A stretch of 64,000 bases of DNA from Chitinophagaceae bacterium (GCA_023957575.1 JAMLGU010000001.1:62001-126000); one strand, 5' to 3'. Counted from the first letter of the stretch, positions 29,601 to 37,891 are shown. Translations and numbers: made by a program. The notes: generated by a model from the letters alone, not told the origin.

Positions 29601-30374
29601 GCTATCCAGCACACGCAGGAAGGGTTTCCCGTCTTTAAACACAAATTCAAACTTTCCTTTCAGATCATCCTGCAACGAATACCCATAAATAGCAAGAAGT
29701 TTGTTTTTTTCAATATCTCGATTACGAATGGAATCAAAATAATCAGAACCGTATTGCTTAATAATATGCAACAGCACAATCACTTTTGGCAAACAAAGCG
29801 GATGATGCGGATCTTCGTAATCACTGCTGGTATCCAAGCCCCTCTCCTCGTTTTTCCTAATAAGTACTTTATACTCTTTATCATCCAGCGCTACTGTTGC
29901 TTTTACGGTTTCATCCTGAGCAGAAATAATTTTTGGCTTCGATTTTTGAAGAAATTTCTCTGCATCGTCAAAAATTTCCTGAGCACAAAAATGCCGTACC
30001 GACCGGTAATCCAGTTTTTTCAGTTTGATTACTGTATGTTGCTGATCGTAATAAACATCTTCATCTCCCAGCCTTCCAGTATCAATCAGTTCCTGAAGTT
30101 GAAGCAGTGCTGCTACTTCATGGTTACAAATCTCGCCAAGATTGTAAGTGCAGGTGCAGCGAACCGACATTGACCTGGCATCATTAAATTTTTGAATATA
30201 TACCTTATAATAGGCGCTATATGCATCATCTTTTACCCTAAAGGAAACTGAACGCGAAATGGGGTCATATTCAATCAGTTCCACCAGGTTTAGCGCATGA
30301 ATCTTCCTGCCACGACGAATGACTTCATCGTTGCCATAAGTATAAATATGTTTTAAAAGGTGTGGTAATGCCAA
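26610..30374 (-). CDS. SWIM zinc-finger SNF2-family ATPase
   Basis: A 1254-residue protein. A SWIM zinc finger lies near residues 73-85 (CxC then CNH), followed by a long middle region and a C-terminal SNF2 helicase core. Core motifs are ADDMGLGKT (Walker A), DESQAIKN (Walker B, DESQ form), SGTPLQNN, FSQFLGMLGLIRRKL and HRIGQTKNIFAYRM. Bacterial homologues (HepA/RapA-like or SWIM-SNF2) remodel protein-DNA or polymerase complexes; the target here is unknown. The apparent start is TTG: the frame has an upstream stop three codons before and no early ATG. Several long antisense frames inside it are shadows. Confidence 0.9.
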   Translation of the reverse strand: MALPHLLKHIYTYGNDEVIRRGRKIHALNLVELIEYDPISRSVSFRVKDDAYSAYYKVYIQKFNDARSMSVRCTCTYNLGEICNHEVAALLQLQELIDTGRLGDEDVYYDQQHTVIKLKKLDYRSVRHFCAQEIFDDAEKFLQKSKPKIISAQDETVKATVALDDKEYKVLIRKNEERGLDTSSDYEDPHHPLCLPKVIVLLHIIKQYGSDYFDSIRNRDIEKNKLLAIYGYSLQDDLKGKFEFVFKDGKPFLRVLDSSIKRVQNPIVAEKPVIPTILPKVETQKPELINNGSESKKRLGVVFNFNEKSFPFFTIEAISGEQNDEATGFAGKVESLDISKFVDTTIYNEADNKLLNYIRKLQPSEIHKYISRNIPFSSSWEDFSDTNNTMVGEQTEPLIIEYVVPRIKRMILNAGEQPLVYILKRGKRFITENLEHVDVNTDPVATEFFVEKQGEAFSCECLVRMGGIVHGIEENESASPLLFLYNHQLYFFDRSETVALINMFLPEGKIAISQAEWPGSLQNFILPLAKEYPVDFETSLTQVIKGAQPDVRLYLMEKGDYLVFKSVFKYLGYESEGTGKPVMLVPQEDKILYIHRNIEMEQAFLQRLRNLHSNFTEGEDENTLVLKGSEILKENWFFLFVDAMKEMQVPVYGYEALHNFRFNTARPQTRIYISSNTDWFDAKVDVIFGDQKVSIAEVKSALANKQQYVQLNDGSLGILPDDWLKKYALLFRVGEGNANNLKVSRYHKGVIDELYEFKNNDELFFELEEKYNKLRDFDHIQEIEPPQHLQGVLRPYQVAGFQWLHYLQHVNWGGILADDMGLGKTVQALSYLEHYKATNETIKALVVCPTTLIYNWENEIKKFTPSMSYQIHHGSARTKNTEDLISKDITITTYGTLRSDIKFFLSTKFDYVLLDESQAIKNPASKVTKATCLLDAAHRICMSGTPLQNNTFDIYAQMNFLNPGMLGSIEFFRQEFAIPIDKLGEQDRKAHLRKLLYPFILRRTKEQVAKDLPEKQEMILWCEMEDEQRKIYDAYRNDYRDKIMGTISAQGIGRSQFTILQGLMKLRQICDSPAILNEDEVFENHSIKIEELSRELTEDISNHKALVFSQFLGMLGLIRRKLDELGIKYEYFDGSTSAPDREKAIQNFQNNDEVRVFLISLKAGGVGLNLTAADYVYIVDPWWNPAVEQQAIDRTHRIGQTKNIFAYRMICKDTIEDKIIKLQEKKKALAKDLISDEAGFVKSLTKEDVEYLFS

Positions 30375-30598
30375 AATTCAACTATTTTTATTAACCGGTT
30401 TCCCCTTTTTTGGTACGAAAAAGGCAATCGGCAAAAATAAAGGAAACTTTATGGCAATTCCTTCACTTTTTGAAAGATTTTTACAATTTTTTTGAAAAAA
30501 TGGCTCTTTAAGCACTTTTTTGGCTGTTTTAAAAAGACAAAGCAAGGTATCAAAATAATTGTTTTTTATTTTTTATTTTTAATTTTTAAAATTTTTAA

Positions 30599-31237
30599 AT
30601 GAAATCATACGAAAAACTATTAGAAGCAAATAAAAAATGGGCTGCTGAAAAATTAAAAACGGATCCGGAATATTTTTCAAGATTGGAAGAAGTACAAGAC
30701 CCCGAGTTTTTTTGGATCGGCTGCAGCGACAGCCGGGTACCTGCCAATGTAATAACCGGCACTACCTCCGGAGAAATTTTTGTACACAGAAATATTGCCA
30801 ATGTAGTATTGCATACTGACGTAAACCTGTTTAGTGTACTTGATTATGCAGTTACCGAGTTAAAAGTCAGACACATAATTGTTTGCGGACATTATGGCTG
30901 CGGCGGCATTAAAGCTGCCATGAGCAATCATGATTACCGGCAAACCCTTAATATGTGGCTGCGAACCATCAAGGATGTTTATCACAATCATCAGAAAGAA
31001 TTGGATGCCATTGAAGACATAAACAAAAGGGCAGACCGCCTTACCGAATTGAATGTAATAGACAATGTAAAAAAATTAGCCAAAACCTCAACCATTCAAA
31101 AGGCCTGGAAAGAAAGGCAAACTCCACACCTGCACGGGTGGGTTTATGGGTTAAAAGACGGGGTGATAAATACGGTTACTGAAATCAGTCCCGATATTTC
31201 CAATATTGACCCCTTGTATGTTTATGACGACTTATAG
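30599..31237 (+). CDS. Beta-class carbonic anhydrase
   Basis: A 212-residue enzyme interconverting CO2 and bicarbonate. Zinc ligands and signature segments are present: CSDSRVP (Cys and Asp-Arg dyad), HRNIANVV, and HYGCGGI (His and Cys). The length fits the plant-type beta class. The 224-bp gap to the divergent SNF2 gene is extremely AT-rich, with an A/T tract right before the ATG. It precedes atpA by 160 bp, but atpA has its own promoter. Confidence 0.95.
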   Translation: MKSYEKLLEANKKWAAEKLKTDPEYFSRLEEVQDPEFFWIGCSDSRVPANVITGTTSGEIFVHRNIANVVLHTDVNLFSVLDYAVTELKVRHIIVCGHYGCGGIKAAMSNHDYRQTLNMWLRTIKDVYHNHQKELDAIEDINKRADRLTELNVIDNVKKLAKTSTIQKAWKERQTPHLHGWVYGLKDGVINTVTEISPDISNIDPLYVYDDL

Positions 31238-31307
31238 CCGGTTTTATGATGTTTTTTAAGTCAAATACCGATACAAGCCAGCTTGAGTCTGATTTTGCAG
31301 ATTATTT

Positions 31308-31338
31308 TTTGTTTTCATATAAGTAAGCACTACTTTTG
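31308..31338 (+). promoter_or_regulatory. atpA promoter
   Basis: TTTG at 31308-31311, 19 bp, then TACTTTTG at 31331-31338 followed by C. This is the full Bacteroidota consensus with ideal spacing. Transcription would start near 31344, giving a leader of about 54 nt before the atpA ATG. Confidence 0.7.
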
Positions 31339-31397
31339 CACCCTGAAAATAGTAAAAAGCAAATTAAAAATATTCAGTAAATCCAAAAGCGTTTTAT

Positions 31398-32981
31398 ATG
31401 CCAGAAATTAAACCCGATGAGATTAGCGCCATATTACGGCAGCAATTAAGCAGTTTCAATGTTGATGCTGATTTAGAAGAAGTGGGTACTGTATTACAGG
31501 TAGGTGATGGTATTGCCCGTGTGTATGGCTTAGGAAATGTAAGATATGGTGAGTTGGTTGAGTTTGAAGACGGTGTAAAGGCCATAGCCCTTAACCTTGA
31601 AGAAGATAATGTGGGTGTAGTATTGATGGGAGAAGGAAAAGAAATCAAGGAAGGCTCCAAAGTTCGTCGTACCGGCCAGATTGCCTCGATTAAAGTGGGA
31701 GAAGGAATGGCGGGACGCGTGGTAAACACCCTGGGAGAACCCATTGATGGCAAAGGTCCCATTACCGGCGAATTGTACGAAATGCCATTAGAACGTAAAG
31801 CACCGGGCGTGATATACAGAGAACCTGTAAAAGAACCACTGCAAACCGGCCTGAAGGCGGTAGATGCCATGATTCCTATCGGACGCGGACAAAGAGAATT
31901 GATAATCGGAGACCGCCAAACTGGTAAAACCGCTATCGCAATTGATACCATCATCAATCAGAAAGAGTTTTACAAAGCCGGTAACCCTGTGTATTGTATA
32001 TATGTAGCCACCGGTCAAAAATCTTCCACCATTGCCAATGTGATGAAGATTTTGGAAGATAATGGCGCTATGGCTTATACTACTATTGTTGCAGCTTCTG
32101 CATCAGACCCGGCTCCATTGCAGTTCTACGCTCCTTTTTCGGGGGCAGCTATCGGCGAATTTTATCGCGATACCGGCCGACCTGCATTAATTATATATGA
32201 TGACCTGTCCAAACAGGCAGTAGCTTACCGTGAGGTTTCATTATTACTTCGCCGCCCGCCGGGCCGCGAAGCCTATCCGGGCGATGTGTTTTACCTGCAC
32301 AGCCGTTTATTGGAAAGAGCTGCCAAAATTATTGATAGTGATGAGGTAGCCAAAAAAATGAATGATTTGCCCGAAAGTATCAGACATTTAGTAAAAGGCG
32401 GCGGATCCCTGACCGCGCTTCCGATTATTGAAACACAAGCCGGCGACGTGTCTGCCTATATCCCTACAAACGTTATTTCTATTACCGATGGTCAAATATT
32501 TTTAGAGTCCAGCCTATTCCTTTCAGGTATCAGGCCGGCTATCAACGTGGGTATTTCGGTAAGCCGTGTGGGAGGAAATGCACAGATTAAATCAATGAAA
32601 AAAGTAGCCGGCACTCTTAAGCTCGACCAGGCCATGTACAGAGAAATGGAAGCCTTTGCCAAGTTTGGAGGCGACCTGGATGCTGCCACCAAGAACGTAA
32701 TAGACAAAGGTGCCCGCAACGTGGAGATATTGAAACAACCTCAATATACCCCCTATCCGGTAGAAAAACAGATTGCTATTATCTATCTGGGAACCAATGG
32801 GTTAATTAAAGATGTACCTGTAAATAAGGTGAAGGAATTTGAAGACCACTTCCTGATGGAAATGGAAAACAAGTTGCCGGAGGTAATGGCCGAGTTCAAA
32901 AAAGGAAATCTTCCGGAAGAAGGTATAAAGCAGTTGGTAGAACTTGCAAATTCATTAATTCCGCAATATAAAGGAAAATAA
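31398..32981 (+). CDS. atpA: F1F0 ATP synthase alpha subunit
   Basis: A 527-residue alpha subunit of the F1 catalytic head. It carries the P-loop GDRQTGKTA, the N-terminal beta-barrel opening ([13 protein letters not shown]), [15 protein letters not shown] and the C-terminal helical bundle. It is flanked by a strong promoter and a strong terminator, so it is transcribed alone. No atpG, atpH or atpD lies next to it. In most bacteria atpA sits between atpH and atpG, so this gene is separated from its partners, or they lie outside the window. Confidence 0.98.
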   Translation: MPEIKPDEISAILRQQLSSFNVDADLEEVGTVLQVGDGIARVYGLGNVRYGELVEFEDGVKAIALNLEEDNVGVVLMGEGKEIKEGSKVRRTGQIASIKVGEGMAGRVVNTLGEPIDGKGPITGELYEMPLERKAPGVIYREPVKEPLQTGLKAVDAMIPIGRGQRELIIGDRQTGKTAIAIDTIINQKEFYKAGNPVYCIYVATGQKSSTIANVMKILEDNGAMAYTTIVAASASDPAPLQFYAPFSGAAIGEFYRDTGRPALIIYDDLSKQAVAYREVSLLLRRPPGREAYPGDVFYLHSRLLERAAKIIDSDEVAKKMNDLPESIRHLVKGGGSLTALPIIETQAGDVSAYIPTNVISITDGQIFLESSLFLSGIRPAINVGISVSRVGGNAQIKSMKKVAGTLKLDQAMYREMEAFAKFGGDLDAATKNVIDKGARNVEILKQPQYTPYPVEKQIAIIYLGTNGLIKDVPVNKVKEFEDHFLMEMENKLPEVMAEFKKGNLPEEGIKQLVELANSLIPQYKGK

Positions 32982-33000
32982 ATATTAAACTTTTTATTTA

Positions 33001-33036
33001 AATTTGAGCCTTGAGTTTTCAAGGCTCAAATTTTAT
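33001..33036 (+). terminator. Intrinsic terminator after atpA
   Basis: Perfect 14-bp stem (33001-33014 with 33019-33032), loop GTTT and a T-rich tail. The stem also has A-run symmetry, so it may work in both directions. It separates atpA from the LytTR regulator and rules out upstream starts for that gene. Confidence 0.88.
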
Positions 33037-33075
33037 TTTATAAAAAGTTTGTATTACTTTTATAATAATTTGATT

Positions 33076-33795
33076 ATGAAAGAAAATCGCCCTCCTATTT
33101 GCCTCATCGTTGATGATAATAAGGTGGCAATCGTATTATTGCGCCAACTTTTGGAGAAAATTGGCGCCATTACTGTTGCCGGTGAATGTAATGATGCCAT
33201 TGAAGCAAAGGAATTTATCGAAAATAATGCAATAGATATTTTATTTCTGGATGTAGAAATGCCTGGAATAAGTGGTATTGAACTGCTTAAATTAATCCCA
33301 CAAGAGAAAAGACCACTCACCATACTCACCACTGCGAAAAAAGGATATGCTGTTGAGGCTTTTGAACTAAATGTAGTAGATTACCTGGTAAAACCTTTTA
33401 CCTTAACCAGATTGATGGCATCAATTGACCGTGCCAAAGAATTGCTCGAAGCTAAAGAGATACAGCTAAATAATGAAACTCCCAACAATATTTTATTTAT
33501 ACGGGATAATAAAATTATTCGTAAGGTGGACATAGATGATATTTTGTGGTTAGAGGCAAAAGGAGACTATGTCAAAATACAAACAGACAACAATAGTTAT
33601 GTGATTCATACAAGCCTGAAAATATTGGAAGAAAAACTACCTGCCGAAAAATTTTTCAGAGTACACCGTAGTTTTTTGATTGCACTGAATAAAATCGATT
33701 ATATAGAAGATAGAGTATTATATATTCATAAAAACCCGATTCCGGTTTCAGAAAGTAACAAAGAAGCGCTGTTAAAAAACATGGGCGTGTTATAA
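33076..33795 (+). CDS. LytTR-type response regulator
   Basis: A 239-residue two-component regulator. The receiver domain (about residues 8-125) has the acidic pair in IVDDN, the phospho-acceptor Asp in LFLDVEMPG and the Lys in LVKPF. The LytTR DNA-binding domain (about 140-239) has FIRDNKIIRKVDIDDILWLEAKGDYVKI-like strands and VHRSFLIAL. The ATG at 33076 follows the atpA terminator and is the first in-frame start that gives a normal receiver N-terminus. It is 17 bp ahead of a hybrid kinase, its likely partner, although LytTR regulators usually pair with LytS-type kinases. Confidence 0.92.
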   Translation: MKENRPPICLIVDDNKVAIVLLRQLLEKIGAITVAGECNDAIEAKEFIENNAIDILFLDVEMPGISGIELLKLIPQEKRPLTILTTAKKGYAVEAFELNVVDYLVKPFTLTRLMASIDRAKELLEAKEIQLNNETPNNILFIRDNKIIRKVDIDDILWLEAKGDYVKIQTDNNSYVIHTSLKILEEKLPAEKFFRVHRSFLIALNKIDYIEDRVLYIHKNPIPVSESNKEALLKNMGVL

Positions 33796-33812
33796 TATTA
33801 AAAAAACTAACC

Positions 33813-35948
33813 ATGAAGTTTAAAAACATAAGTTTTTTTTCACTGGTTTTTTTGACTTTGGGATTAATGTCTTTGATATTAATTACTCAGTTATTTACAA
33901 ATAAATCCATTTTTGCTCTAAAGAAAAGCAACCTGCAGGCTGTTGAAACTTTTAAAATCAACAACCGTCTTCAAAAAATCGCTAATTTTTCTTTTGACCT
34001 CCAGTCCAAGCTCGGTAATCCTAATCTGGTGGCTGATGAATTCAGAAGAATCAGGCTTACCGATTCTTTAACAATGCTGGGGTATAATGCCAGCATTTTA
34101 ATAAACGAACTGGGTGAAAATAACTTCACAAAGAATATTGACTGGTATGTAACAGATCAGCTCGGCCTTTCGTTTCAGATACTCGCTAATCATCAATACG
34201 GCAAGCTAGCAAAGCAGGCAGTATATGCAGACTCGCTTAGAAGCTCAAATCCGGGTGAAAAAATCTATTCCAATTGCCTTGAAATTCAAAAATCACTTGA
34301 AAATAGTTTGCAACAGGTACTAACCACTAATTCTAATCTGGCCGGTAAACTATCTGGATATAACCGGATATTGGCTGTATTTGCAATTTTGGCAGTAGTA
34401 ATTCTGGCTACTCTGGTCATCAGAAAACAATCTCAACAACTGGTTCTGATTGAAAATTTGAAAAATGCCGAGTCTGCGGCATTGAAAAGCAAAAATGCTA
34501 AAGAAGAGTTTCTGGCAAATATGAGCCACGAGCTAAGAACACCACTAAATGCACTAATTGGATTTGGAAATCTGTTAAGTGAAACCAATCTTGATGAAAA
34601 ACAAAAAGAATATCTAAAAATTATTCAATCCGGAAGCAATAATCTCTTAAATATTGTAAATGACGTGCTTGACCTGTCCAAAATTGAGGCAGGAAAGTTG
34701 GAATTTAAAAAGGAACCTTTCAATTTGGAAGCATTATTTAAAAACCTTGAATTATTGTTTTCTGATGCCATTTCCCAAAAAAGCCTTTATTACCAATGGT
34801 ATATAGACCATAATATTCCAAAGGTGTTAAAAGGTGATGCAGACAGATTGCAGCAGGTGCTGATAAACCTTATAAGTAATGGAATAAAGTTTACAAATAC
34901 GGGTGGTCTCAAAATTAATACAGCCCTTGTTTGGTCCGAAAATTCAACAAATGAAGTCAAAATTGGGATAACGGTAAAAGATACCGGTGTCGGAATTCCT
35001 TCAGAAAAAATTCAGTCGGTTTTTGAGCGATTCGAACAATTAGAAAACGTTACTACCCGTCAACACGGCGGAACCGGACTGGGTTTGACAATTGTTAAAA
35101 ATCTTGTTGAAAAAATGGGCGGTTCAATGTCGGTTTACAGCGAAGAAGGAAAAGGATCCGAATTTAGTTTTACCTGTATTTTTGAAAAGTGCAGCGAAAA
35201 GGAAGTGGAGAAAGACGATTATGTTGTAGCCGAAGCGCCTGAGCTTCATTCTTATTCCATCCTGATTGTAGAGGACAACAAAGCCAATCAATTATTTCTG
35301 AAATACCTTCTCGAAAAATATAAGCCGGCCGTATTTTTTGCAGATGACGGGCTACAGGCTATTGAACTTCTGAAAAACAATAAATACGACCTTATTTTAA
35401 TGGACATTCAAATGCCGAAATTAGATGGTTTTGATACCCTGAGCAAAATTAAAAAAGACTTTAAGGCTGTACCGCCTGTAATAGCCATGACCGCCTATGT
35501 ATCTGAACAAGACATCAAAAAGTGCAGAGAAGCCGGTTTTGACGACTATATTGCCAAGCCGATTGACGAATCTGCTTTAATTGAAAAAATTTTATCATTC
35601 CTGCCTTCCGTTTATAACAATTCAAATAATAATGACTCATTAACCTATTTAAAAACTCTTGTAGGTGATGATGATGTCGTAATTAAAGAAATCCTCACAG
35701 AAATGAAAACGCAATGGAAGCTGGATGTGCAGGATTTGTGGGCAGCAGTAGAGGCCGGCAATCAAGAGGGGGCCAAAAGAGTACTACATAGAATAAAATC
35801 TACCTTTTCGCCATTGGGATCAGATAGTACTGTTTATCAATTCATTATAAAAGAGACATCATTGTTAAATAAAGAAAATATTATATCTTTAGACTCCTGT
35901 AAGCGTTTTATACAAGGCATAAGGGAAACCACATCCGACATTTTTTAA
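33813..35948 (+). CDS. Hybrid sensor histidine kinase (HisKA-HATPase-REC-Hpt)
   Basis: A 711-residue hybrid kinase. TM1 spans about residues 8-28, an extracytoplasmic helical sensor about 29-185, and TM2 about 186-203. The HisKA has His239 in FLANMSHELRTP. The ATPase has the N box (NLISNGIKF), DTGVGIP and GGTGLGL. The receiver has ILIVEDN and the Asp in LILMDIQMP. A C-terminal Hpt-like domain has its His in VLHRIKST. It thus contains a whole phosphorelay, and the adjacent LytTR protein is the probable final acceptor. The sensor domain matches no ligand family I recognise. It is 3 bp before a small membrane protein gene. Confidence 0.93.
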   Translation: MKFKNISFFSLVFLTLGLMSLILITQLFTNKSIFALKKSNLQAVETFKINNRLQKIANFSFDLQSKLGNPNLVADEFRRIRLTDSLTMLGYNASILINELGENNFTKNIDWYVTDQLGLSFQILANHQYGKLAKQAVYADSLRSSNPGEKIYSNCLEIQKSLENSLQQVLTTNSNLAGKLSGYNRILAVFAILAVVILATLVIRKQSQQLVLIENLKNAESAALKSKNAKEEFLANMSHELRTPLNALIGFGNLLSETNLDEKQKEYLKIIQSGSNNLLNIVNDVLDLSKIEAGKLEFKKEPFNLEALFKNLELLFSDAISQKSLYYQWYIDHNIPKVLKGDADRLQQVLINLISNGIKFTNTGGLKINTALVWSENSTNEVKIGITVKDTGVGIPSEKIQSVFERFEQLENVTTRQHGGTGLGLTIVKNLVEKMGGSMSVYSEEGKGSEFSFTCIFEKCSEKEVEKDDYVVAEAPELHSYSILIVEDNKANQLFLKYLLEKYKPAVFFADDGLQAIELLKNNKYDLILMDIQMPKLDGFDTLSKIKKDFKAVPPVIAMTAYVSEQDIKKCREAGFDDYIAKPIDESALIEKILSFLPSVYNNSNNNDSLTYLKTLVGDDDVVIKEILTEMKTQWKLDVQDLWAAVEAGNQEGAKRVLHRIKSTFSPLGSDSTVYQFIIKETSLLNKENIISLDSCKRFIQGIRETTSDIF

Positions 35949-35951
35949 AAA

Positions 35952-36377
35952 ATGAATCTGGCAAAAATGAATAATACCCCAAAAACGAAAAACTCGTTTC
36001 CAGAGAAAGGAAATCCAAATCTTTCGAAAAAAAGAGCATTATTGCTGTTATGGTCAGGGTCTGCAATAATTATATTTTTTATGTTTTTCAAATGGTATTC
36101 TACAGATCAACAACTTACCGGAAGGAGAGAGATTAATGGCGCCAAAGATTTATTGATTGATGAATTACTTCTTATTCCGGGTGAGTTAAAACTGGAAACA
36201 AGCTCCCCATTGGTAAATATCAACAGCATGATTAATCAGAAAGACGGCAGTTACTCAAAAGCTATTGAAACCGAAAAACGAAAGGAGGTATTTAAAAAAA
36301 TTCTGGAAGAAAAAATTAAAAAAGCGACCATTGATAATTCAAAAGATTTTTCTATCAAACCGATCCCTAATGAATAA
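35952..36377 (+). CDS. Small single-pass membrane protein, unknown function
   Basis: A 141-residue protein with a polar, Lys/Asn-rich N-terminus (about 30 residues), one transmembrane helix (LLLLWSGSAIIIFFMFFKW, about residues 31-50) and a charged C-terminal region that is probably extracytoplasmic. It begins 3 bp after the hybrid kinase and overlaps the next gene by 8 bp, so it is firmly in the operon. No family is recognised. A second ATG five codons in is an alternative start. Context suggests a membrane partner of the kinase or of the OmpA-like lipoprotein. Confidence 0.75.
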   Translation: MNLAKMNNTPKTKNSFPEKGNPNLSKKRALLLLWSGSAIIIFFMFFKWYSTDQQLTGRREINGAKDLLIDELLLIPGELKLETSSPLVNINSMINQKDGSYSKAIETEKRKEVFKKILEEKIKKATIDNSKDFSIKPIPNE

Positions 36378-37293
36378 ACTTATGAAACAATTTATCGTTT
36401 TTTTATTGGCAGCAGTTTTGGCATCCTGTGGTACCCAAAAAAGGCTTACACATGCAAAGCAGGTGGTTGAACAGGCCAGGCAACATCAAGTATCTGAAAA
36501 CCAATCTCTTAATACCATTACTACAAGTGTCGTTGAAAAGGCTGAACATTCTGAAACCGATAGTACTATTTATAATGAATACCAAATGGTACTAAAAAAA
36601 TTAGATGAAAACCTAAAAAATATTGAAAAAAAAGTATCGCTGGTAGAACTATCAATGCAGAACAAATCAAACTATAGAAAAGCAGCTTTTAATAAACAAC
36701 TTGCACGCGAGTTAGCCTTCGTGAACTCATTCAACCTGTCGGCAAATAAGCGTCAGGAAATTTATACCTTTCTTCGTGAGGCAGTAAAAATAAAAGCTTT
36801 TTCATTAGTCGATTTGGCTGCTTTTTTTGGTCCAGGCAAATACAGAATTCCTGTAAATCATTTTGATAAAGTACGAGAATTTGTAGAACCAATAATAGAT
36901 TCTATGGCGGCCTTTTCCAATAAATTCAAAGAAGTGCCTCACATCGCAAGAATAGTTTTTGTGGGTTATGCAGATGCAACAGGAATAAAAGAAGGAGGAG
37001 AACTGTATAACCAATTAATTTGGTTTTTGAAGAAAGAGGTTCCCACAAAAGAAAAGCTAAACCTTGTTTTGTCCGATTTGAGAGCAAAAGAGCTGCTGGC
37101 AAAAACTAAAACTATCATGACCGAAAACACTAACAAATTCTCTAATTATAACCATTTAAAAATAGGCTATAGCGGGTATGGTCTTGGAGAAAAACTGCCA
37201 TTTACATCCAAAAAGGACTATAAAGAAGATGACGAAAGAAGGAGAATTGTACTTTTTTACTGGTGTATTTTGCCTGACAGCGCTTTTTTATAA
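36370..37293 (+). CDS. OmpA-like lipoprotein
   Basis: A 307-residue lipoprotein. The signal peptide has a lipobox (AAVLASC) with Cys near residue 19. It is followed by a coiled-coil-like helical stretch (about 25-120) and a divergent C-terminal OmpA-like peptidoglycan-binding domain. The domain is recognisable from FVGYADATG, LSDLRAKELL and DDERRRIVLFYW, which correspond to the usual GHTD, LSxxRAxxV and NRRVE positions. An insert of about 30 residues sits between the first two motifs. The start overlaps the upstream gene. It is the last gene of the kinase operon and is followed 7 bp later by a repeat element. Confidence 0.82.
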   Translation: MNKLMKQFIVFLLAAVLASCGTQKRLTHAKQVVEQARQHQVSENQSLNTITTSVVEKAEHSETDSTIYNEYQMVLKKLDENLKNIEKKVSLVELSMQNKSNYRKAAFNKQLARELAFVNSFNLSANKRQEIYTFLREAVKIKAFSLVDLAAFFGPGKYRIPVNHFDKVREFVEPIIDSMAAFSNKFKEVPHIARIVFVGYADATGIKEGGELYNQLIWFLKKEVPTKEKLNLVLSDLRAKELLAKTKTIMTENTNKFSNYNHLKIGYSGYGLGEKLPFTSKKDYKEDDERRRIVLFYWCILPDSAFL

Positions 37294-37300
37294 ACTGCTT

Positions 37301-37457
37301 TATCGAAGAAATAGAGGGTTTCATCGAAAGAAAAAGGGCTTTCATCGAATTTTTTGAATACCAATCTCTAGCAATACTATTTTTACAACGGTTTAGAGGG
37401 CTTAAGAGTGGGCTTCGGGATCTTTTCAGGTCGAACGTTCGCCCCTCTTATTTTTTT
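37301..37457 (+). repeat. 157-bp structured intergenic repeat, copy A
   Basis: Iterons at 37301, 37322 and 37343 (TATCGAA, CATCGAA, CATCGAA), exactly 21 bp apart. A conserved block follows with the hairpin arms 37403-37413 and 37441-37450: six pairs, a one-base bulge and four GC pairs. Seven T come next. The loop contains the 10-bp palindrome CGAACGTTCG. It starts 7 bp after the OmpA-like gene stop in the same orientation and could serve as its terminator. Confidence 0.82.
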
Positions 37458-37479
37458 ACACACTTTGACAAGATTTTTT

Positions 37480-37590
37480 CATCGAAAGAAACAAGGCATT
37501 TGTCTAATTTTTGAATACTATTTTTTAATGGCTTAGAAGCCTTAATAGTGGTCTTCGAGACTTTTTTATGTCGAACGTTCGTCACTTTTA
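37480..37590 (+). repeat. Structured intergenic repeat, degenerate copy B
   Basis: One good iteron (37480) and one degenerate iteron (37501), then the conserved block with an imperfect stem (37543-37550 with 37583-37590, seven of eight pairs) and the CGAACGTTCG palindrome. The T-run is lost. It is shorter than copies A, C and E and appears to be decaying. Confidence 0.7.
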
Positions 37591-37619
37591 TCTTATTATT
37601 CCTTATGCCAAATTTCTTT

Positions 37620-37777
37620 CGTCGAAAGAAAAAGGGCTTTCATCGAAGAAAAAAGGGTTTTCATCGAAATTTTTGAATACTAATCTTAAGTATGGCTATT
37701 TTTACAATGGTTTAGAGGGCTTAAGAGTGAGCTTCGGGGCCTTTCCAGGTCGAACGTTTGTCACTCTTATTTTTTTT
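37620..37777 (+). repeat. 158-bp structured intergenic repeat, copy C
   Basis: Iterons at 37620, 37641 and 37662 (21-bp period). The conserved block has a perfect 9-bp outer stem (37722-37730 with 37761-37769) followed by eight T. The inner palindrome is changed by one base (CGAACGTTTG). A roughly 100-codon open frame crosses copies B to D, but it is composed entirely of repeat sequence and is not called as a gene. Confidence 0.82.
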
Positions 37778-37799
37778 CTTATAATAGCCAAAATTCTTT

Positions 37800-37850
37800 C
37801 ATCGAAGGAATCAGGGCTTTCATCGAAGGAATTAACCAGTTCATCGAAAT
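37800..37850 (+). repeat. Partial repeat D: iteron array only
   Basis: Three CATCGAA iterons at 37800, 37821 and 37842 with the same 21-bp period, but no hairpin block. The array ends about 45 bp before the DUF937-like gene, so here the iterons sit in a promoter region instead of behind a gene. Confidence 0.75.
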
Positions 37851-37891
37851 TTTTGCAAAACAGCATTTGAAATTGTTTATTTTGTATTGGA

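Noticed and set aside
29523..30173. 216-codon frame antisense to the SNF2 gene
   Set aside because: The composition is that of a shadow frame; the SNF2 protein on the other strand has clear motifs throughout.
35952..37293. The small membrane protein and OmpA-like lipoprotein considered as secretion-system parts
   Set aside because: No other secretion-system components are nearby and the small protein lacks recognisable motifs, so only a neutral description is supported.
37568..37870. A 100-codon plus-strand frame across repeat copies B to D
   Set aside because: It is made entirely of the iteron/hairpin repeat. The same element at 19.5 kb and in copy A does not keep one frame, and the Ser-Ser-Lys pattern just reflects the 21-bp period.
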